28,213 nucleotides of DNA, taken from contig JAUVCL010000006.1 in NCBI GenBank assembly GCA_030595845.1, positions 1-28,213 on the forward strand. Direction: 5' to 3'. Source of the stretch: Campylobacterota bacterium (GTDB lineage Bacteria; Campylobacterota; Campylobacteria; Campylobacterales; Sulfurovaceae). The notes under the pieces were generated by a model that was not told the origin of the DNA, did no database searches, and saw only the letters and a program-made list of their open reading frames with translations. The position numbers were made by a program, and so were the translations under genes. Positions 23,610-28,213 of the stretch are shown piece after piece (position 1 is the stretch's first letter; every line of letters starts with the position of its first letter).

Positions 23610-23685
23610 GGGGCATTAGCTCAGCTGGGAGAGCGCTTCGCTGGCAGCGAAGAGGTCATCGGTTCGATCCCGTTATGCTCCACCA
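23610..23685 (+). tRNA. tRNA-Ala (anticodon GGC)
   Basis: This is a 76-nt cloverleaf. The acceptor GGGGCAT (23610-23616) pairs with ATGCTCC (23675-23681) with one G-U pair. The D-arm has AGCTCAGCTGGGAGAGC, the anticodon stem-loop is CTTCG-CTGGCAG-CGAAG giving GGC, and the T-loop is GGTTCGATCCC. The discriminator A and an encoded CCA end at 23685. From 23686 to 23810 I see no gene. Confidence 0.97.
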
Positions 23686-23810
23686 TAAAGACTCCCAATA
23701 ACACACATCAATCACCAATTTTTAGTAGATGAGTTACCTAATAAAATACTTCATGGGTATTTTTGATTTCTTATTGTAAAATATAACTTTCAAATATTAA
23801 TTTTAAAGTA

Positions 23811-23854
23811 TGTAACGAAAGTGACAATTTTACGACACTATATTTTATTATAAT
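23811..23854 (+). promoter_or_regulatory. Operator and promoter of the outer-membrane protein gene
   Basis: Direct repeats TGTAAC (23811), TGACAA (23822) and CGACAC (23833) are 11 nt apart. TATAAT at 23849-23854 starts 16 nt after the start of the last repeat. Nearly the same arrangement precedes the sulfatase gene at 27295, suggesting a common OmpR-family activator. Confidence 0.6.
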
Positions 23855-23881
23855 AAATCGAATGAACTCAAAGGAGAATGA

Positions 23882-24664
23882 ATGCAAAAAATAATAATGG
23901 GTACTTTATTGACCTGTACCTTGGCGATTTCCGGTGGAGATATTGCTCCTGTAACGGAAGATATAGTAATGGCACCTGTGCCTACAGAAGAAAACAATAG
24001 CTGGAAACATAGTCTTACTATTTATGGATGGTTGCCTAGTTTTGACGGAACAACGAATTATACGATCCCTGGTGACGGTAATGATCCGGATGAAGAGGTA
24101 GAGTCTTCATTCGTAGATAAGCTCGATATGGTTTTTATGGGGTCTTATGAAGCAAGAAAAAATAAATGGTCATTTTTAATAGATGCTATTTATTTGAAGA
24201 TGTCAGATTCTCAAAATGCCTCTTTGTTGAATGGTAGAGTACCGGTTGCTTCTGAACAGGAACTTGATACATGGGTTGTGGGTGCGTATGGAGGATACAA
24301 CATTTTTGAAACAGGAAGCAGCAGTATGGATATGATCGCAGGGGTGAGGTATCTCTCTTTAGATGTGGATGTGTCTTTTCTGAGATTACCCTCCATAGGG
24401 GTATTTCAAGAATTTTATGATGGCGTGATTGGGGTTAAAGGACATGTTGACCTTAGTGAAAATTGGTATGTACCTTATCTAGTTGATATAGGAGCAGGGG
24501 ATTCAGAACTTACTTGGCAGGGAGAGGCAAGTATCGGGTATCGGTTTGGTTGGGGAGATGTTTTGGCAACCTATCGTTACATCCATTATGAAAAAGATGA
24601 TTCAAGACTGATCAAAGATCTTGATATGTATGGTCCAAAAGTAGGGGTCGTTTTTCACTTTTAG
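23882..24664 (+). CDS. Outer-membrane beta-barrel protein, unknown function
   Basis: This is a 260-aa protein with a short N-terminal signal sequence (MQKIIMGTLLTCTLAISGG) and alternating hydrophobic strands typical of a small barrel: SLTIYGWLPSFDGTTNY, GAYGGYNIF, MIAGVRYLSLDVDV, GVIGVKGHVDL, ASIGYRFGWGDVLATYRYIH. It ends in aromatic F (KVGVVFHF). It resembles hypothetical outer-membrane proteins found near environmental sensors, but I cannot name a family. AAGGAG precedes the ATG; a second in-frame-offset ATG at 23878 is too close to be used. Its promoter shares an operator with the sulfatase gene. Confidence 0.75.
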   Translation: MQKIIMGTLLTCTLAISGGDIAPVTEDIVMAPVPTEENNSWKHSLTIYGWLPSFDGTTNYTIPGDGNDPDEEVESSFVDKLDMVFMGSYEARKNKWSFLIDAIYLKMSDSQNASLLNGRVPVASEQELDTWVVGAYGGYNIFETGSSSMDMIAGVRYLSLDVDVSFLRLPSIGVFQEFYDGVIGVKGHVDLSENWYVPYLVDIGAGDSELTWQGEASIGYRFGWGDVLATYRYIHYEKDDSRLIKDLDMYGPKVGVVFHF

Positions 24665-24682
24665 ATATTGAAGCATAAGAAA

Positions 24683-24711
24683 TTTGCCATATTTGTGACA
24701 GATATGGCAAA
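24683..24711. terminator. Hairpin after the outer-membrane protein gene
   Basis: TTTGCCATAT (24683-24692) and ATATGGCAAA (24702-24711) form a perfect 10-bp stem with a 9-nt loop. No clear U-tract follows, so a transcript-end role is probable but unproven. Confidence 0.45.
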
Positions 24712-24745
24712 AACTGCGATTAAATCTGTACTTTAGTGCTATGTA

Positions 24746-24779
24746 GTATAGATGCATAAATATATTTATGCATCTATAC
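24746..24779. repeat. 34-bp perfect palindrome
   Basis: GTATAGATGCATAAATA (24746-24762) is followed directly by its exact reverse complement (24763-24779). There is no spacer. It lies 49 bp upstream of the sensor-kinase -10. It could be an operator for a dimeric regulator, a cruciform, or a transcription-stop hairpin. Confidence 0.85.
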
Positions 24780-24824
24780 ATACTCTTCTCACATCAAATA
24801 GAAATACTTACTTAAAAGTTATTC

Positions 24825-24833
24825 TGATAGAAT
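24825..24833 (+). promoter_or_regulatory. Extended -10 of the sensor kinase gene (leaderless)
   Basis: TGA-TAGAAT ends 7 nt before the ATG at 24841. No Shine-Dalgarno sequence is visible. Confidence 0.6.
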
Positions 24834-24840
24834 CAAAACT

Positions 24841-26520
24841 ATGACAGTCAAACAATCTTTTTTATTTTTTATTATCACTGTTTTTTTACATGGACATGAA
24901 AACATCATAACAATACAAGATGAAGCGGAGTATTTGAAGAAAAAGCAGGAGATTACGCTTTGTTTTAGTCCTAAAGGTTTACCTCTCTTTGGTTATATAG
25001 ATAAGAAAAATGTTGGTATATTGCCAGAAATTATGTCTTTAATAGAAAAAAAGATACCTATCCCTATGCGTTATATACCTGTGAAAACATGGAAAGAGTG
25101 TATTGGGCTCAGTAAAGAGAAAAAAGTTGATATTGCAGCGATGATTATTACTGCACCAAACCGGCACAAGCATTTAAAACCAAGTAAAAAGATATTAGAA
25201 GGGTTTATCGGAATTGCCACAAAAATGAATGAATCACCATTTTATGAGATGGATAATCAAGCGCTTAAAAAAGTATCTTTTCTAAAAGGACAAATAAGCG
25301 TCAAGCAATACATGAAGCAGAAATTCCCAAACCTTGTTTTTGTGACGGTTGACTCCATTCAAGAAGGTCTTCAGTTGGTTGCAGAGGGTAAAGTGTTTGG
25401 CTATGTAGATGATACCTACACACTTGCATATCATATTCTCAACCTTTATAGCAATGAACTAAAAATTATGGGCAGAGTTAATAAAACCCCTCTAACTGCA
25501 AGTATAGGTGTACATAAAGATGATGTAATACTTTTAAATATAGTCAATAAAGCTATTGATGAAATAGAAGCACAAGAGATTAGAAATATCATCCATGATT
25601 GGATAGCAGTACGGGTTGAAAATGCTTTTGACTACACGTTGTTGATACAGATAGTCTCTGTTTTTTTGATTGTTTTGTTTGTGAGTTTGTATTGGGTTAG
25701 AAAGCTTTTAAGAGAAGTAAATAAACGTCAAGTTGCAGAGAAAGAACTACGATGGTTTAACGACAATTTAGAAAAAGAAATTTTTTCAAAAATACAAGAG
25801 ATACACTACAAAGATGCCATGCTTCTAGAAAAAACAAAACTCGCAGCCATGGGTGAGATGATAGGTTCTATTGCCCATCAATGGAGACGACCGCTTAGTA
25901 CCTTACATATAAACGTTGAAATGCTTGAAGAAGATTATAAAGAGCAAAAGATTGATAAGGATTTTTTAAAACAGTTCATAAAAAAGAACAGTGAGATTAT
26001 TCAATACATGTCTCAAACTATTGATGATTTTCAAAATTTTTATAAGATAGATAAAGAGAAAAGACTTTTTGATGTGATGGATAAGATAAAATCAGTTTCT
26101 GATCTTAAACTCAATCAACTGGAAGAAAATGGCATTACAATGACAAAAGAGGGTGAGAGCTTTACTGTTCTTGGTTACCCGAGTGAATTTCAACAGGTTA
26201 TTTTGAGCCTCATAAGTAATGCCAAAGATGCCATTTTAGATAATAAGATTAATAATCCCAGCATCAAAATAGTACTTTTTACGGATGATTCAAAAGGGTA
26301 TATTAAAATTATCGATAATGCCGGAGGCATCGATGATGAGACGTTAGATAAAGTATTTGAACCTTACTTTACAACCAAAGAGCAAAATGGTGGTACTGGG
26401 CTTGGACTGTACATTTCCAAGATGATCATTGAAAAAAATATGGGTGGAAGACTCATCATCTCCAGTAAAGATGGTGGATCAGAAGTTTTAATAACACTTG
26501 CTAAGGAAAAACATGAGTAG
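24841..26520 (+). CDS. Sensor histidine kinase with periplasmic solute-binding domain
   Basis: This is a 559-aa inner-membrane kinase. After a signal/anchor (SFLFFIITVFLHG) comes a family-3 solute-binding-like periplasmic domain at about 30-255 (ITLCFSPKGLPLFGYID, VDIAAMIITAPNR, AEGKVFGYVDDTYTLAY), as in BvgS/EvgS-type sensors. A membrane helix follows at about 265-287, then a linker coiled coil. The H-box is SIAHQWRRPLS (phosphorylated H346), the N-box is QQVILSLISNAKDAILD, and the ATP lid is DNAGGIDDE, VFEPYFTTK and GGTGLGLYIS. The stop overlaps the regulator's ATG by 8 nt. The ligand is not identifiable; the adjacent sulfatase suggests a sulfate ester or similar organic compound (inference). 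Confidence 0.9.
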   Translation: MTVKQSFLFFIITVFLHGHENIITIQDEAEYLKKKQEITLCFSPKGLPLFGYIDKKNVGILPEIMSLIEKKIPIPMRYIPVKTWKECIGLSKEKKVDIAAMIITAPNRHKHLKPSKKILEGFIGIATKMNESPFYEMDNQALKKVSFLKGQISVKQYMKQKFPNLVFVTVDSIQEGLQLVAEGKVFGYVDDTYTLAYHILNLYSNELKIMGRVNKTPLTASIGVHKDDVILLNIVNKAIDEIEAQEIRNIIHDWIAVRVENAFDYTLLIQIVSVFLIVLFVSLYWVRKLLREVNKRQVAEKELRWFNDNLEKEIFSKIQEIHYKDAMLLEKTKLAAMGEMIGSIAHQWRRPLSTLHINVEMLEEDYKEQKIDKDFLKQFIKKNSEIIQYMSQTIDDFQNFYKIDKEKRLFDVMDKIKSVSDLKLNQLEENGITMTKEGESFTVLGYPSEFQQVILSLISNAKDAILDNKINNPSIKIVLFTDDSKGYIKIIDNAGGIDDETLDKVFEPYFTTKEQNGGTGLGLYISKMIIEKNMGGRLIISSKDGGSEVLITLAKEKHE

Positions 26521-27202
26521 ATTATGTGAATTAACACTCCTGTATGTCGAAGATGATGATGCCTTACGTGCACAGTTTGTACGTATCCTTAGCGCTAAGT
26601 TTAAGGAAGTCTATGAGGCTGTAGATGGCTTACAAGCACTCCAAAAGTATGAAGAACTCTCTCCTGATATGATGTTGGTAGATATTAACATTCCAAAAAT
26701 AGATGGTTTGGAAGTGGTAGAACTTGTCAGGAAAAGTGATAAACATACACCTATTGTTGTATTGAGTGCATACTCTGACCAAGTCAAATTACTAAAAGCC
26801 ATTACATTGGGTTTGTCTGAGTATTTGATAAAGCCTGTACCGCAAAAAAAGCTACTTTCTCTTTTTGAAAAAATGGCAGAAAAGTATGAAAAGAACAATG
26901 ATGCTGACAATATCATACTGCTTAACAATGGCTATATATGGAAAAAAGAAGAGAAGATACTTTGTCATAACGATACAATCATCCCTTTAACCAAACGTGA
27001 GGGAATATTTCTTGAGTTTATGGTGCAACAGGTCAATAAGGTTGTGAATCTTGAGCGTATTACAAATTTAATATGGGGATTTGAAGAGAATGAACTCTCT
27101 TATAATTCACTGAGTCATCTTCTCAAAAGACTTAGAAAAAAACTGCCTGAAGAACTGATAGAAAATATTTATGGAGAGGGATATAAGATCGTTTCTGTTT
27201 AG
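26513..27202 (+). CDS. OmpR-family response regulator
   Basis: This 229-aa partner of the upstream kinase has a receiver domain with the acidic cluster E13-D14-D15, phospho-acceptor D57 in MLVDINIPKIDG, S/T position in VVLSAYS and K in YLIKPV. The C-terminal winged helix includes LTKREGIFLEFMVQQVNKVV and ends GEGYKIVSV. I chose ATG 26513 with AAGGAAAAAC upstream; the gene overlaps the kinase stop (ATGAGTAG), implying coupled translation. The two nearby genes with matching 11-nt GACA repeats (23882 and 27359) are its likely targets. Confidence 0.92.
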   Translation: MSRLCELTLLYVEDDDALRAQFVRILSAKFKEVYEAVDGLQALQKYEELSPDMMLVDINIPKIDGLEVVELVRKSDKHTPIVVLSAYSDQVKLLKAITLGLSEYLIKPVPQKKLLSLFEKMAEKYEKNNDADNIILLNNGYIWKKEEKILCHNDTIIPLTKREGIFLEFMVQQVNKVVNLERITNLIWGFEENELSYNSLSHLLKRLRKKLPEELIENIYGEGYKIVSV

Positions 27203-27294
27203 TGCAGTTAGCTGACGACTTTAAAACCTGTATTCTATATCAACTTTTAGTTATCGGAACGCTTTCCTTCCATTTACTCAAACAATTTTGAAAA

Positions 27295-27327
27295 TGACAC
27301 TTTTGAGACAATATATTACATTATAAT
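27295..27327 (+). promoter_or_regulatory. Operator and promoter of the sulfatase gene
   Basis: TGACA (27295) and AGACA (27306) are 11 nt apart, and TATAAT (27322-27327) starts 16 nt after the second. Spacer bases also match the promoter at 23822 (TTTT after the first box, TATATT after the second). The rest of 27203-27294 shows nothing recognisable. Confidence 0.62.
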
Positions 27328-27358
27328 TAAGTATCTCAAATTTTAAAAGGAAAAGAAG

Positions 27359-28213
27359 ATGAAAAGAATGGGTTCAAAATTACTTTTGGCTTTAAGTCTT
27401 GGGTTTACTGCTATAGTAATTCCAACACAGCTTATGGCTAAAAAACCAAACATATTAGTAATGTGGGGTGATGATATCGGGTATTGGAATATCTCTGCTA
27501 CCAATCAGGGTATGATGGGGTATAAAACACCTAATATAGATAGTATCGCAAAAGAGGGTGCGCTGTTTACAGATATGTATGCTCAAAATTCATGTACTGC
27601 GGGACGTTCTTCGTTTATACTTGGAGAACATCCATTTAGAACGGGATTACTTACTATTGGTATGCCAGGGAGCGAACATGGTATCCCTGACTGGGCACCA
27701 ACTATTGGTGATCTTCTTAAGGAGCAAGGGTATGCTACAGGTCAGTTTGGTAAAAACCACTTGGGTGACCAAGACAAACATTTACCAACAAATCATGGTT
27801 TTGATGAATTCTTTGGAAATCTTTATCACTTGAATGCTGAGGAAGAACCAGAATCATATTATTATCCAAAAGATCCTGAATTTCATAAAAAGTTTGGACC
27901 ACGTGGAGTTATCCACTCTCAGGCAGATGGAAAAATAGAAGATACAGGTCCATTGACTAAAAAGAGAATGGAAACTGTGGATTATGAGTTTGGTGCTGCG
28001 GCAAAAGACTTTATGGAACGTTCTGTTAAAGCAGACAAACCTTTCTTTGTATGGATGAACTATACACGTGTACATGTTTGGACACGTCAGAAAAAAGAGT
28101 ATAGAGGCATTACCGGTATTTCTCTTTATGCAGATGCTATGAGAGAGTTAGATGATATGGTTGGTGATATGTTAGACCATGTTAAAAAACTGGGTGTTGA
28201 AGACAATACTATT
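27359..28213 (+). CDS. Secreted arylsulfatase-type sulfatase (3' end outside window)
   Basis: The first 285 residues of a type I sulfatase are present; the frame is still open at the window end. A signal peptide (LLLALSLGFTAIVIP, cut near LMA-KKPN) is followed by the metal-binding start NILVMWGDDIGYWN. The active-site motif is CTAGRSSFILGEHPFRTG, whose C79 should be converted to formylglycine by a maturase not present here. QFGKNHLGD carries the conserved Lys and His, and NHGFDEFFG is typical of the family. It hydrolyses sulfate esters in the periplasm or outside; the substrate is unknown. The ATG follows AAAAGGAAAAGAAG. The promoter is shared in design with the outer-membrane protein gene at 23882. 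Confidence 0.9.
   Translation, partial: MKRMGSKLLLALSLGFTAIVIPTQLMAKKPNILVMWGDDIGYWNISATNQGMMGYKTPNIDSIAKEGALFTDMYAQNSCTAGRSSFILGEHPFRTGLLTIGMPGSEHGIPDWAPTIGDLLKEQGYATGQFGKNHLGDQDKHLPTNHGFDEFFGNLYHLNAEEEPESYYYPKDPEFHKKFGPRGVIHSQADGKIEDTGPLTKKRMETVDYEFGAAAKDFMERSVKADKPFFVWMNYTRVHVWTRQKKEYRGITGISLYADAMRELDDMVGDMLDHVKKLGVEDNTI

Noticed and set aside
23610..23810. Integration of a mobile element at tRNA-Ala
   Set aside because: No repeat of the tRNA 3' end, integrase or phage gene nearby; the following 125 nt looks empty.
27558..27833. 91-aa frame inside the sulfatase gene
   Set aside because: Out-of-frame shadow; the sulfatase frame from 27359 carries all family motifs and stays open to the window end.

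Overview
The window looks like chromosomal DNA of a Campylobacterota (Epsilonproteobacteria) member, most like free-living marine or vent genera such as Sulfurovum or Sulfurimonas. This is inferred from the low-to-moderate GC content, promoters made of a strong -10 with little -35, an H-box of the HQWRRPL type in the sensor kinase, and the overall protein flavour. I cannot confirm the genus without a search.

Positions 1-11900 form a phosphate-acquisition island: a TonB-dependent receptor (5' end outside the window), a phosphate-type porin, a PiT transporter, a PhoB-like regulator, a 69-aa small protein, pstS, pstC-pstA-pstB-phoU, and then a second, closely similar PhoB-like regulator. Seven promoters share one geometry: two or three direct repeats of about GTAACA/GTAATC spaced exactly 11 nt apart, with a TATACT-like -10 starting 15 nt after the start of the last repeat. 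Between the PiT gene and the small protein there are three consecutive small-RNA-like units (A, B, C). Each has a -10, a predicted 5' end that pairs with its own 3' end, and a pyrimidine-rich loop carrying anti-Shine-Dalgarno-like CCUCCU/CCUUCCUC runs.

Positions 11937-15790 hold the second PhoB paralogue, recQ, a RelBE-type toxin-antitoxin pair, a possible gene remnant, a palindromic repeat and rnhB. Positions 15791-20393 are a minus-strand cluster: LapB-like TPR protein, rnhA, rnc, aroC and a membrane-anchored DUF945-like protein.

Positions 20420-23541 hold the most striking gene. DnaG primase is interrupted inside its zinc-binding motif by a LAGLIDADG intein of about 381 aa, and the intein itself contains a -1 frame change at an A7 run (in-frame heptamer A AAA AAA). 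Because primase is essential, this needs explaining as sequencing error, ribosomal or transcriptional slippage, or a split intein. A parvulin gene and tRNA-Ala(GGC) follow.

Positions 23811-28213 hold an outer-membrane protein, a sensor kinase with a periplasmic solute-binding domain, its OmpR-family regulator, and the first 285 codons of a secreted sulfatase. The outer-membrane gene and the sulfatase share an almost identical promoter/operator (GACA repeats 11 nt apart, then TATAAT), which suggests both are targets of the regulator encoded between them.

Two genome-style features recur. Five genes (both PhoB paralogues, recQ, dnaG, the sensor kinase) have a -10 element 6-7 nt before the ATG and no ribosome binding site, so they are probably leaderless. 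Three palindromic repeats bounded by TGTAGGG/CCCTAC lie in intergenic gaps.
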